DNA of 64,000 nt from Pseudomonas asiatica (GTDB lineage: Bacteria > Pseudomonadota > Gammaproteobacteria > Pseudomonadales > Pseudomonadaceae). Both the position numbers and the translations under genes were made by a program. Shown in pieces: positions 1 through 7,968 of the stretch. Position 1 is the first letter of the stretch, and every line of letters starts with the position of its first letter. Under the pieces are notes generated by a model. It was given only the letters and a program-made list of their open reading frames with translations. It did not search any database and was not told the DNA's origin. The DNA lies in contig NZ_CP157874.1 in assembly GCF_040214835.1 (NCBI RefSeq), positions 2,794,001 to 2,858,000 of the forward strand, read 5' to 3'.

Positions 1-1532
1 GCGTATCCCACGCGGCGCAGAAGATGAACGGCATCCTCCAGGACATCGGCCGTGGCACCCACCGCCAGGTGGCAGCGCGCTATACCTTCCGCCGCCTGTT
101 CGTGGCCGGGGTGACTGCGTTGCTGGCCGATGCGGTGGGCTTTGCCGTGCTGATGCTGATCGACATCCCGGTGATCCAGGACCTGGCGATCACCGCCAGC
201 ATCGGCGTGGCGGTGCTGATCTTCACCTCGCTGCTGCTGATGCCGGTGGCGCTGTCTTATGTTGGTGTTGGCCGCAAGGCTGCCGAGCGGGCCCTGCATA
301 TCGACGCCCGCGCAGCCCAGCACCGCGGCTTCGGCCGGCTGTGGGACCTGCTCGACCGCTTCACCGAACGCAAATGGGCCAGCGCCGCACTGCTGGTGGC
401 CCTGGCCCTGGGCGCCCTCGGCATCTGGGGCAGCCTGCAACTGAAAATCGGCGACCTCGACAGCGGTGCCCCCGAGCTGCGCGCCGACTCCCGCTACAAC
501 CTCGACAACGCCTACATCACCCAGCACTACGCGCTGTCCAGCGATACCTTCGCGGTCATGGTCAAGACCGCTCCGGAAGGCTGCCTGCAATACCAGACGC
601 TGGTCCTTGCCGACCGCCTGGCCTGGGAGCTGCAGCAACTGCCGGGTGTGCAGACCACCGTGTCGCTGGCCAACGCAGTGCGCCAGATCACCGCCGGCAC
701 CTACGAAGGTAACCCGCGCCTGAACAGCCTGCAGCGCAACCAGGACGTGCTCAACTACGCCGCCCAGCAGGCTTCGGTCAACGCCCCAGAGTTGTTCAAC
801 AACGACTGCTCGCTGATGCCGGTAATCGCCTACCTCAAGGACCATCGCGCCGACACCCTGGCCCAGGTGGCCGCCGTGGCCGAGCGTTTTGCCCAGGCCA
901 ACAGCAGCGCCGAACAGCGGTTCCTGCTGGCCGCTGGCAGCGCCGGTATCGAGGCTGCCACCAACGTGGTGGTCCGCGAGGCCAACCACCGCATGCTGTT
1001 GCTGGTGTACCTGGCGGTCACGCTGTTCTGCCTGTTCACCTTCCGTAGCTGGCGCGCCACGCTGGTGGCGATCCTGCCGCTGATGCTCACCTCGGTGCTG
1101 TGCGAGGCGCTGATGGTAGCCATGGGCATTGGCGTCAAGGTCGCCACCTTGCCGGTGATCGCCCTGGGCGTAGGCATCGGCGTGGACTACGCGCTGTACC
1201 TGCTCAGCGTGCAACTGCACTACCAGCGCGCCGGGTTGAGCCTGGCCCAGGCCTACCAGAAAGCCGTGGCCTTCACCGGCCGTGTGGTCGGGCTGGTCGG
1301 CATCACCTTGGCCGCCGGCGTGGTCGGCTGGGCCTGGTCGCCGATCAAGTTCCAGGCCGACATGGGCCTGCTGCTGACCTTCATGTTCCTGTGGAACATG
1401 CTCGGCGCTCTGGTGTTGATCCCTGCGTTGTCGCATTTCCTCCTGCGTGGCCAGGCCGCCCCGGCACCTGCCGAGGCCCAGGCCACGTCGCTTCCGCAAA
1501 CCCAAGAAACCGAGTGTTCGCCTCATGTCTGA
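1..1532 (+). CDS. RND/MMPL-family exporter, C-terminal part (gene cut by window edge)
   Basis: The reading frame is open to the left edge, so the gene begins upstream; the ATG at 24 is internal. What is present is the end of one transmembrane bundle (hydrophobic stretches within the first 75 residues), a lone helix near residue 120, a large soluble loop to about residue 320, and a second multi-helix bundle to about residue 480. This is the second half of the two-fold repeat of the RND exporter family (hydrophobe exporters, usually about 800 residues), so roughly 300 residues are missing. These inner-membrane proteins use proton flow to move hydrophobic substrates. The stop overlaps the next gene by 8 bases, so the two are cotranscribed. 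The substrate is not evident; the fatty-acid enzymes downstream suggest a lipid or hydrophobic acid (inference). Confidence 0.88.
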   Translation, partial: VSHAAQKMNGILQDIGRGTHRQVAARYTFRRLFVAGVTALLADAVGFAVLMLIDIPVIQDLAITASIGVAVLIFTSLLLMPVALSYVGVGRKAAERALHIDARAAQHRGFGRLWDLLDRFTERKWASAALLVALALGALGIWGSLQLKIGDLDSGAPELRADSRYNLDNAYITQHYALSSDTFAVMVKTAPEGCLQYQTLVLADRLAWELQQLPGVQTTVSLANAVRQITAGTYEGNPRLNSLQRNQDVLNYAAQQASVNAPELFNNDCSLMPVIAYLKDHRADTLAQVAAVAERFAQANSSAEQRFLLAAGSAGIEAATNVVVREANHRMLLLVYLAVTLFCLFTFRSWRATLVAILPLMLTSVLCEALMVAMGIGVKVATLPVIALGVGIGVDYALYLLSVQLHYQRAGLSLAQAYQKAVAFTGRVVGLVGITLAAGVVGWAWSPIKFQADMGLLLTFMFLWNMLGALVLIPALSHFLLRGQAAPAPAEAQATSLPQTQETECSPHV

Positions 1533-3303
1533 TTACCTTCCGCCACTGCGCGACATGGATTTTCTGTTCAACGAAGTGTTCGACATCCCGGCCTGGTGGG
1601 CGCAAACGCCCGCGCTGGCCGAGCAGTTCGATGGCGATACTGCCCGGGCCGTGCTCGAACAGGCCGGCCGGCTGATTGCCGAGGTGGTGGCGCCGCTCAA
1701 CCGCAGTGGCGACGAGCAGGGCTGCCGCTGGGAGGCCGGCCAGGTACACACCCCCGATGGCTTCGCCGATGCCTACCGGGCATTTGCCGCAGATGGCTGG
1801 GTGGGTGTGGCTGGTGCCCCGGAATATGGGGGCATGGGCATGCCGAAAGTGATCGGCGCCCAGCTCGAAGAAATGCTCAATGCCGCCAACCTGTCGTTCG
1901 GCCTGTACCCGATGCTCACGGCCGGAGCCTGCCTGGCGCTGCTCAACCATGCCAGCGAGCCGTTGAAGGCGCTGTATCTGCCGCCCATGTACCAAGGGCG
2001 CTGGACCGGTTCGATGTGCCTGACCGAACCGCACGCTGGCACCGACCTGGGCCTGATTCGCACTCGCGCCGAGCCGGTTGCCGATGGCCGCTATCGCATC
2101 AGCGGGACCAAGATCTTCATCACTGGCGGTGAGCAGGACCTGACCGAGAACATCATCCACCTGGTGCTGGCGCGGCTGCCGGATGCGCCAGCCGGGCCAA
2201 AGGGCATCTCGCTGTTCCTGGTGCCCAAGGTGCTGGTTGACGCCGACGGCGTGCTGGGCGAGGCCAATGCGGTGAGTTGCGGGTCGATCGAGCACAAGAT
2301 GGGCATCAAGGCCTCGGCCACCTGTGTGATGAACTTCGACGGTGCAATCGGCTACCTGGTCGGCGAGCCGAACAAGGGCCTCAACGCGATGTTCACCATG
2401 ATGAACTACGAGCGCCTTGGCGTAGGTATCCAGGGCCTTGCCCTGGGCGAACGCTCCTACCAGGGCGCCATCGCCTACGCCCGTGATCGCCAGCAGGGCC
2501 GTGCGCCGACCGGTGCCGAAGCGCCGGGGCAAGGCGCGGACCCGATCGTCGTCCATCCGGACGTGCGGCGCATGCTGCTGACCATGAAAGCGCTGAACGA
2601 AGGCGGGCGGGCCTTCTCCACCTATGTGGCACTGCAGCTGGACCTGGCCAAATACAGCGAGGCCCCGGTCGCACGCGCCCAGGCCGAGGCCAGGGTGGCG
2701 TTGCTCACACCGGTGGCCAAGGCCTTCCTCACCGACATGGGGCTGGAAACCACCGTGCACGGCCAGCAGGTGCTGGGCGGCCATGGCTATATCCGCGAGT
2801 GGGGTCAGGAGCAGTTGATCCGCGACTGCCGCATCACCCAGATCTACGAGGGCACCAACGGCATCCAGGCCCTCGACCTGGTGGGGCGCAAACTGTTTGC
2901 CGATGGCGGCCAGGCCTATCGCAGCGTGTCCGACGAAATTACCGCCTTTGTCGAGACGCTGCCCGCGGCGTGCGCCGAGTTCGGCGCGCCGCTGCTGGCT
3001 GCCGTGCGCAACCTCGACGAGCTGACCGCCTGGGTGCTCGACCGCGCCCAGGGCAACCCGCGCGAGCTTGGCGCGGCGGCGGTGGAGTACCTGCAGGTGT
3101 TTGGCTACACCTTCTACGCCTACCTGTGGGCACGCATGGCCGTGGTATGCCAGTGTCATGCGGCCCCCGAGCCGTTCCACCTGAGCAAGCTGGGCACCGC
3201 GCGGTTCTACTTTGCCCGCCTGCTACCACGCATTCATTCGCTGAGTGCCAGCGTCAGGGCCGGTAGCGACAGCCTGTATCTGCTCGAGGCCGGGCAACTG
3301 TGA
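1525..3303 (+). CDS. acyl-CoA dehydrogenase (long, DmdC/FadE-like type)
   Basis: A 592-residue FAD enzyme that introduces the alpha-beta double bond into an acyl-CoA. The ATG at 1525 was chosen because it overlaps the exporter stop and gives the usual N-terminus of this subfamily (MSDYLPPLRDMDFLF). N-terminal and middle acyl-CoA dehydrogenase domains are followed by the C-terminal helical domain; YEGTNGIQ near residue 440 carries the glutamate that is the catalytic base in this family. An extra C-terminal segment of about 130 residues makes it longer than classic 380-residue enzymes, as in the DmdC-type subfamily. It lies between the exporter and an acyl-CoA ligase in one transcription unit, so it should act on the ligase product. 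Chain length or substrate cannot be told from sequence. Confidence 0.93.
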   Translation: MSDYLPPLRDMDFLFNEVFDIPAWWAQTPALAEQFDGDTARAVLEQAGRLIAEVVAPLNRSGDEQGCRWEAGQVHTPDGFADAYRAFAADGWVGVAGAPEYGGMGMPKVIGAQLEEMLNAANLSFGLYPMLTAGACLALLNHASEPLKALYLPPMYQGRWTGSMCLTEPHAGTDLGLIRTRAEPVADGRYRISGTKIFITGGEQDLTENIIHLVLARLPDAPAGPKGISLFLVPKVLVDADGVLGEANAVSCGSIEHKMGIKASATCVMNFDGAIGYLVGEPNKGLNAMFTMMNYERLGVGIQGLALGERSYQGAIAYARDRQQGRAPTGAEAPGQGADPIVVHPDVRRMLLTMKALNEGGRAFSTYVALQLDLAKYSEAPVARAQAEARVALLTPVAKAFLTDMGLETTVHGQQVLGGHGYIREWGQEQLIRDCRITQIYEGTNGIQALDLVGRKLFADGGQAYRSVSDEITAFVETLPAACAEFGAPLLAAVRNLDELTAWVLDRAQGNPRELGAAAVEYLQVFGYTFYAYLWARMAVVCQCHAAPEPFHLSKLGTARFYFARLLPRIHSLSASVRAGSDSLYLLEAGQL

Positions 3304-3314
3304 AGGCCGCCGAC

Positions 3315-4955
3315 ATGATCACCACTCGCGTCATGCCCGCGGCCGAGCAGGCCTACGCCTATCCGCTGCTGATCAAGCGCCTGCTGCTGTCGGGCGTGCG
3401 CTACCAGCCCAACCAGGAAATCGTCTACGCCGACAAGCTGCGCTACACCTACACCACGCTGCTCGAACGCATTCAGCGGCTGGCCAATGTGCTGACCGCC
3501 GCCGGGGTCAAGCCTGGCGACACCGTGGCCTTGCTCGACTGGGACAGCCACCGGGCGCTGGAGTGCTTCTTTGCCGTGCCGATGCTGGGTGCGGTGCTGC
3601 ACACGGTGAACGTACGGCTGTCCACCGAGCAGGTGCGCTACACCATGAACCATGCCGAGGACCGCATGGTCCTGGTACATGACGATTTCCTGCCGTTGAT
3701 GGCGCAATTGCGCGATGACTTGCCGACGGTGGAGGGTTTCATTCGCCTCGGCGAAGGCGACCCCGCAACGAAAGATGTGCCGCTGCTGGGTGAGTACGAA
3801 GCACTGCTGGCGGCTGCCGAGCCGCAATTCGACTTCGCCGATTTCGACGAGCACTCACTGGCCACGCTGTTCTACACCAGCGGTACCACCGGCAACCCCA
3901 AGGGCGTGTACTTCAGCCACCGGCAACTGGTGCTGCATACCTTGGTCGAGCAGGGCACCCTGGCTGCCTGCGGCGAGGTACCGCTGCTGCGCAGCGGCGA
4001 CGTGTACATGCCCATCACGCCGATGTTCCACGTGCATGCCTGGGGCGTGCCCTATGTGGCCACGGCGCTGGGTATCAAGCAGGTCTACCCCGGGCGCTAC
4101 GAGCCCAACCGCCTGGTGCGGCTGTACCGTGACGAGGGCGTGACGTTCTCCCATTGCGTGCCCACGGTGCTGCAGATGATGCTCGACAGCGAAGAAGGGC
4201 GCCGCGCCGACCTGAGCGGTTGGAAGATGCTGCTGGGCGGCAGCGCCCTGACCCTGGGCCTGGCGCAGCGTGCCAGCGAGCGCGGCATCAGCGTGCATTG
4301 TGGCTACGGCATGTCGGAAAGCTGCCCACTGCTCAGCATCACCCACCTGAGCGCCGAGCTGCTGGCACTGCCCATGGCGCAACAGCTGCCGCTGCGTATC
4401 GATGCCGGCGTGCCGATTGCCCTGGTGGACCTGCGCATCGTCGACGCTGAAGGCATTGATGTGCCCCGTGACGGTGAAAGCCTGGGTGAAATCGTGGTGC
4501 GTGCACCGTGGCTGACCCAGGGCTACCTGCATGAGCCGGAGCAGGGTGCCGCGTTGTGGCTGGGGGGCTGGATGCATACCGGCGACCTGGCCTGCATCGA
4601 CCCGGCGGGTGTGGTGCGTATTCGTGACCGGATCAAGGATGTGATCAAGACCGGAGGCGAGTGGGTCAGCTCGGTGGCGCTGGAAAACCTGATCAGCCAG
4701 CACCCGGCGGTCGCGTCGGTGGCGGTGATCGGCATCCCGGACCCGCAGTGGGGTGAGCAACCGTTGGCCTTGGTAGTCTGTTGTGACGGCATGCAGTTCG
4801 ACCAGGCGGGATTGGCCGGGCATCTGCAGCCGTTTGTCGACAGCGGGCACCTGAACAAATGGGCGATACCACGGCAGTTGCGTTGCGTGGACGAGATCCC
4901 CAAGACCAGCGTTGGCAAGATCGACAAGAAGCGGATCCGGCAGGCATTTCCCTGA
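3315..4955 (+). CDS. AMP-forming fatty-acyl-CoA ligase (AlkK-like)
   Basis: Activates a carboxylic acid to its CoA thioester using ATP, by way of an acyl-adenylate. The P-loop-like signature YTSGTTGNPKG is near residue 187, followed by the large AMP-binding domain with GYGMSE and MHTGDLA and a C-terminal lid ending in KTSVGKIDKKRIR with the conserved lysine. Length (546 residues from ATG 3315) fits medium/long-chain ligases of the AlkK type. A GTG at 3300 overlapping the upstream stop (GTGA) is an alternative start adding five residues. Last gene of the operon with the dehydrogenase and exporter; it would supply CoA esters to the dehydrogenase. The tandem REP array begins 17 bases after its stop. 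Confidence 0.92.
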   Translation: MITTRVMPAAEQAYAYPLLIKRLLLSGVRYQPNQEIVYADKLRYTYTTLLERIQRLANVLTAAGVKPGDTVALLDWDSHRALECFFAVPMLGAVLHTVNVRLSTEQVRYTMNHAEDRMVLVHDDFLPLMAQLRDDLPTVEGFIRLGEGDPATKDVPLLGEYEALLAAAEPQFDFADFDEHSLATLFYTSGTTGNPKGVYFSHRQLVLHTLVEQGTLAACGEVPLLRSGDVYMPITPMFHVHAWGVPYVATALGIKQVYPGRYEPNRLVRLYRDEGVTFSHCVPTVLQMMLDSEEGRRADLSGWKMLLGGSALTLGLAQRASERGISVHCGYGMSESCPLLSITHLSAELLALPMAQQLPLRIDAGVPIALVDLRIVDAEGIDVPRDGESLGEIVVRAPWLTQGYLHEPEQGAALWLGGWMHTGDLACIDPAGVVRIRDRIKDVIKTGGEWVSSVALENLISQHPAVASVAVIGIPDPQWGEQPLALVVCCDGMQFDQAGLAGHLQPFVDSGHLNKWAIPRQLRCVDEIPKTSVGKIDKKRIRQAFP

Positions 4956-4972
4956 ACGCTGGCAGCACCGGC

Positions 4973-5688
4973 TGATGGCACCGGCTACGCCGGTGTTCGC
5001 GGGCGCGCCCGCTCCCACAGGTATGGCACATTCCTTCGGCTGATGGGCACCCTGTGGGAGCGGGTTCACCCGCGAAGCAAGCGACACGGTGTATGGCACC
5101 GGCTGCGCCGGTGTTCGCGGGTAAACCCGCTCCCACAGGTACGGCATATTCCTTCAGCTGGTGGGCACCCTGTGGGAGCGGGCATGCCCGCGAAGCAGGC
5201 GACGCGGTGGATGGCACCGGCTGCGCCGGTGTTCGCGGGCGCGCCCGCTCCCACAGGTACGGCGCATTCCTTCAGCTTGTGGGCACCCTGTGGGAGCGGG
5301 TTCACCCGCGAAGCAGGCATTGCGGTGGATGGCACCGGCTGCGCCGGTGTTCGCGGGTAAACCCGCTCCCACAGGTACGGCGCATTCCTTCAGCTGGTGG
5401 GCACCCTGTGGGAGCGGGCATGCCCGCGAAGCAAGCGACACGGTGTATGGCACCGGCTGCGCCGGTGTTCGCGGGCGCGCCCGCTCCCACAGGTACGGCG
5501 CATTCCTTCGGCTGGTGGGCATCCTGTGGGAGCGGGTTCACCCGCGAAGCAGGCAATGCGGTGTATGGCACCGGCTGCGCCGGTGTTCGCGGGCGCGCCC
5601 GCTCCCACAGGTATGGCGCATTCCTTCAGCTGATGGGGTCCCTGTGGGAGCGGGTTCACCCGCGAAGCAGGCGACGCGGTGCATGGCA
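4973..5688. repeat. tandem REP array with exact 118-bp period (about 6 units)
   Basis: This fills the 858-base gap between the ligase and the MGMT gene. The landmark CCTGTGGGAG occurs at 5051, 5169, 5287, 5405, 5523 and 5641, exactly 118 bases apart each time, with a partial unit before the first. Each unit holds two REP elements in opposite orientation (GGGAGCGGG...CCCGCGAAGC, then GTTCGCGGG...CCCGCTCCCACAGG) separated by a small hairpin around CACCGGCTGCGCCGGTG. The two REP hearts vary between units (TTCA or CATG; GTAAA or GCGC) while the stems stay intact. Long frames cross the array on both strands only because the period is not a multiple of three and lacks stops; I do not regard them as genes. 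Confidence 0.95.
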
Positions 5689-5813
5689 CTCTGGCCCGGG
5701 CGATATGCCGACGCCGATGTTCCGCTTGCGTGATTGCCTGAGCAAGAAAGCGGATGCAGGCAGGGCTGTGGATGCGTACAGTAGGTTGATCGCAACCTGG
5801 CAGGAGCCTGCTT

Positions 5814-6314
5814 ATGTCCAGCGCATTCACCTTCATGCAGTCGCCCGTCGGCACCTTGACCTTGGTAGCCCGTGGCGAGTGCCTGGCTGCCGTACTCTGG
5901 GAAGAGGAGCGGGAAAACCGCGTGCGCCTTGGCGCCCTGCACCGCGATGACCAGTGCCCGGTATTGCTGGAAACCGCCCGCCAGCTCGGCGAGTACTTCG
6001 CCGGCAAACGCCAGTGCTTCGAACTGGCGCTGGATTTTGCCGGCACCGAATTCCAGCGTCAGGTGTGGGCCGCGCTGTTGGCGATACCGTTCGGTGAAAC
6101 CCGCAGCTACAGCGACATCGCCCGGCAGATCGGCAACCCCAGCGCGGTGCGCGCGGTAGGCGCCGCCAATGGCCGCAACCCGATCTCGATCATCGCCCCG
6201 TGCCATCGGGTGATCGGTGCTTCGGGCAGCCTCACCGGCTTTGCCGGTGGCCTGGCGGCCAAGCAGTACCTGCTGGCGCTGGAGGGCCGGCAAAGCTTGG
6301 CACTGGACCTGTAA
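5814..6314 (+). CDS. ogt: methylated-DNA--protein-cysteine methyltransferase
   Basis: A suicide DNA-repair protein that moves the alkyl group from O6-alkylguanine (or O4-alkylthymine) to its own cysteine. The active-site motif PCHRV lies near residue 130, preceded by the helix-turn-helix region (SYSDIARQIGNPSAVRAVGAANGRN, approximately residues 102-125) and followed by GSLTGFAGGLAAKQYLLALE. At 166 residues it is a stand-alone Ogt-type protein without an Ada regulatory domain. A good ribosome site (AGGAG) precedes ATG 5814. It is not linked in an obvious operon: REP array upstream, opposite-strand gene downstream. Confidence 0.95.
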   Translation: MSSAFTFMQSPVGTLTLVARGECLAAVLWEEERENRVRLGALHRDDQCPVLLETARQLGEYFAGKRQCFELALDFAGTEFQRQVWAALLAIPFGETRSYSDIARQIGNPSAVRAVGAANGRNPISIIAPCHRVIGASGSLTGFAGGLAAKQYLLALEGRQSLALDL

Positions 6315-6318
6315 GGCG

Positions 6319-6561
6319 TCAGCAGAACCAGCTGGCGACCAGGCAGACCAGCACGGCCAACGCCGAGCCGGCCATCAGGGTGTACTGCCGATGGACCCGG
6401 CGCGCATGGGGCTTGACTGCGCGCAAGTACTCGCCAGGTGTCGGCGCGTCGGGCCGGTGGCGCAAACCCTCGGCCACATCGGCCAGTTGCCCCTGGACGA
6501 GCAGACCCGTCAGGTAGTAGGTACAGGCATAGCTCAGCAACGCCAGAAACAGATAGATCAT
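6319..6561 (-). CDS. small two-helix membrane protein, unknown function
   Basis: An 80-residue protein with a hydrophobic N-terminal helix (residues 1-24, MIYLFLALLSYACTYYLTG) and a C-terminal one (about 62-80), joined by a basic hydrophilic stretch. Its ATG overlaps the stop of the nitrilase gene by 4 bases on the same strand, which supports it as a real, translationally coupled gene. I do not recognise a named family. Its role may relate to the upstream amidase/nitrilase, but nothing in the sequence says so. Confidence 0.65.
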   Translation of the reverse strand: MIYLFLALLSYACTYYLTGLLVQGQLADVAEGLRHRPDAPTPGEYLRAVKPHARRVHRQYTLMAGSALAVLVCLVASWFC

Positions 6562-7301
6562 GCCGGGTGTGGGTCCAGGGGCACCGCCATGGCACTGGCG
6601 TTGGTGGTGTCCAGCACGATCAGCCCTTCGCTGTGGTCGTCCAGGCTGGCCAGCAAGCGCCCCTGGCTGTCCCAGGCCGCCGAGCCGCCGGCACCAATGA
6701 AGGTATCGGCCGGCCCCACGCAGTTGGCCAGCAACACCGTCATGCCCAGCTCACGAGCCACCTCGGGGTAGTGCTGGTAACCCTCGCGGATGCCCTTGGC
6801 GGTTTTCGCCACGCTGACCAGGTACAGATCGGCGCCGTGTTCCCGTGCGGCTGCCGCATGCGCCATGAACATCGATTCGTAGCAGATCGCAGGCGCTACC
6901 CGGTGCGCGCCTACCTGCAGCAACAAGGCTTGATCGCCTGGGGTGAACCAGGGCAGTTCATCATCATGCAGGCGCCGCTTGGCATAGGCCTGGCGCGGTG
7001 CACCGGGGCTGAGGATTGGCATGCCGATACGAATGCCATCGGGTGCCGGCAGTGGCAGGCCCGCGGCCACGGTGATACCAAACCGGTCGCACGCTGCCTG
7101 CAGCGGGTCCAGCCGCGCCGAACTGACAGGCAGGGCTGCCTGGCGCGCGAGGGTTGGCTCATAGCCGGTAAGCGAAAGTTCGGGGAACACCACCAGTTCG
7201 GCGCCAAGTGCTGCGGCCTGTTCGATGCAGGCCAGGTGGCGTTCGAGGTTGGCTTGCACATCGCCCTTGAGCGACGCCAGTTGCACGGCGCACAACTTCA
7301 T
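6558..7301 (-). CDS. carbon-nitrogen hydrolase (nitrilase/amidase superfamily)
   Basis: A 247-residue hydrolase of the nitrilase superfamily, acting on a non-peptide C-N bond. The catalytic triad is visible: Glu in VVFPELSLTGYE (about residue 40), Lys in YAKRRLHDDE (about 107) and Cys in PAICYESM (about 141). The ATG at 7301 was chosen because it yields the canonical N-terminus MKLCAVQLASL; in-frame sequence upstream reads through an intergenic hairpin. Its ribosome site sits inside the 3' arm of that hairpin (7308-7373). The small membrane gene follows with a 4-base overlap. Substrate is unknown; short single-domain members often act on small amides. Confidence 0.9.
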   Translation of the reverse strand: MKLCAVQLASLKGDVQANLERHLACIEQAAALGAELVVFPELSLTGYEPTLARQAALPVSSARLDPLQAACDRFGITVAAGLPLPAPDGIRIGMPILSPGAPRQAYAKRRLHDDELPWFTPGDQALLLQVGAHRVAPAICYESMFMAHAAAAREHGADLYLVSVAKTAKGIREGYQHYPEVARELGMTVLLANCVGPADTFIGAGGSAAWDSQGRLLASLDDHSEGLIVLDTTNASAMAVPLDPHPA

Positions 7302-7307
7302 GAAAAA

Positions 7308-7373
7308 CCCTTCCCTGGTACAGGTTGAAGGGCCGAGCATACTACCGGCACCAACGCCTGTACCAGTGAAGGG
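7308..7373 (-). terminator. long inverted repeat with T-tract abutting the nitrilase start
   Basis: Arms 7308-7323 and 7358-7373 are 16 bases each and match with a single mismatch (CCCTTCCCTGGTACAG against its partner); the loop is 34 bases. Read on the minus strand the stem is followed by TTTTTC and then the nitrilase ATG, so it has the shape of an intrinsic terminator for the DUF3016 gene. The arm also contains the AAGGG that would serve as the nitrilase ribosome site. The large loop makes a simple terminator less certain. Confidence 0.6.
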
Positions 7374-7377
7374 ATTT

Positions 7378-7893
7378 TCAGGATGCCGGGTGGACGGCGA
7401 AGCGCTGGCGGAACCAGTCGTTGAGCATGGCCTTTTCGGCATACAGGCGGTCGCTGCTGCTCGTGACCCGGCCCGGGCGGCTGAGGTACATCTTGTCGCT
7501 GACCCGTTCCTGCGCCTGCTGGTCGGGTTTGCCCGGTTGGCTGAGGGTGTAGCTGAGGTCGATGGTCGGCCAGGTGATTTCGCGCATGTAACGTACATCG
7601 TAGGCCTGGCTGTGCCAGGGCTCGAAACGCCCGGCCAGGTCGATGTCGCGAATGTCGATGACCAGTTGCTGGCCAGGTTGCAGGTAGCGTTGGCCAAGCT
7701 TCTGCAGGTACTGGGTCAGGGTTTTCATCACATAGGCGTCGGCGCCACGCTCGTACCCGTGGCTGTCGAGGCTGGCATCGCGGAATTTTTCCGGATGCTC
7801 GAAACGTACCTCGACCTGCGCGGCCGGGGCACCTTGTGCCATGCTGTCCAATGACAGCGCCATGAGCACGGCACACACGAGGGCGGTACGCAT
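7378..7893 (-). CDS. DUF3016 exported protein
   Basis: 171 residues with a signal peptide (MRTALVCAVLMALSLDSMAQG, cleavage around residue 20), so exported to the periplasm. The body resembles DUF3016, a proteobacterial family of unknown function; features seen include FRDASLDSHGYERGAD and DIRDIDLAGRFEPW. No catalytic motif is apparent. It is the first gene of a leftward group (DUF3016, nitrilase, small membrane protein) separated from the nitrilase by the inverted repeat. Divergent from the metallophosphatase gene, with a 75-base shared promoter region. Confidence 0.82.
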   Translation of the reverse strand: MRTALVCAVLMALSLDSMAQGAPAAQVEVRFEHPEKFRDASLDSHGYERGADAYVMKTLTQYLQKLGQRYLQPGQQLVIDIRDIDLAGRFEPWHSQAYDVRYMREITWPTIDLSYTLSQPGKPDQQAQERVSDKMYLSRPGRVTSSSDRLYAEKAMLNDWFRQRFAVHPAS

Positions 7894-7968
7894 GATGCAC
7901 CTCCGGGGCAGATTGCGTGTGCCTCCATTTTACCCCTGGCATGGCGCTACCAGCAGAGGAAGATTGTA

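Noticed and set aside
1381-3180. 599-codon minus-strand frame opposite the acyl-CoA dehydrogenase
   Set aside because: Antisense shadow of a GC-rich gene; the plus strand encodes an intact enzyme with catalytic motifs.
4973-5688. CRISPR array, considered because of regular spacing
   Set aside because: Repeats and intervening sequence are both conserved between units and are REP elements; there are no unique spacers and no cas genes.
5054-5950. Long open frames on both strands across 5000-5950 (up to about 300 codons)
   Set aside because: They translate the 118-bp REP repeat into periodic peptides; the repeat lacks stops, and no ribosome site or family supports coding.
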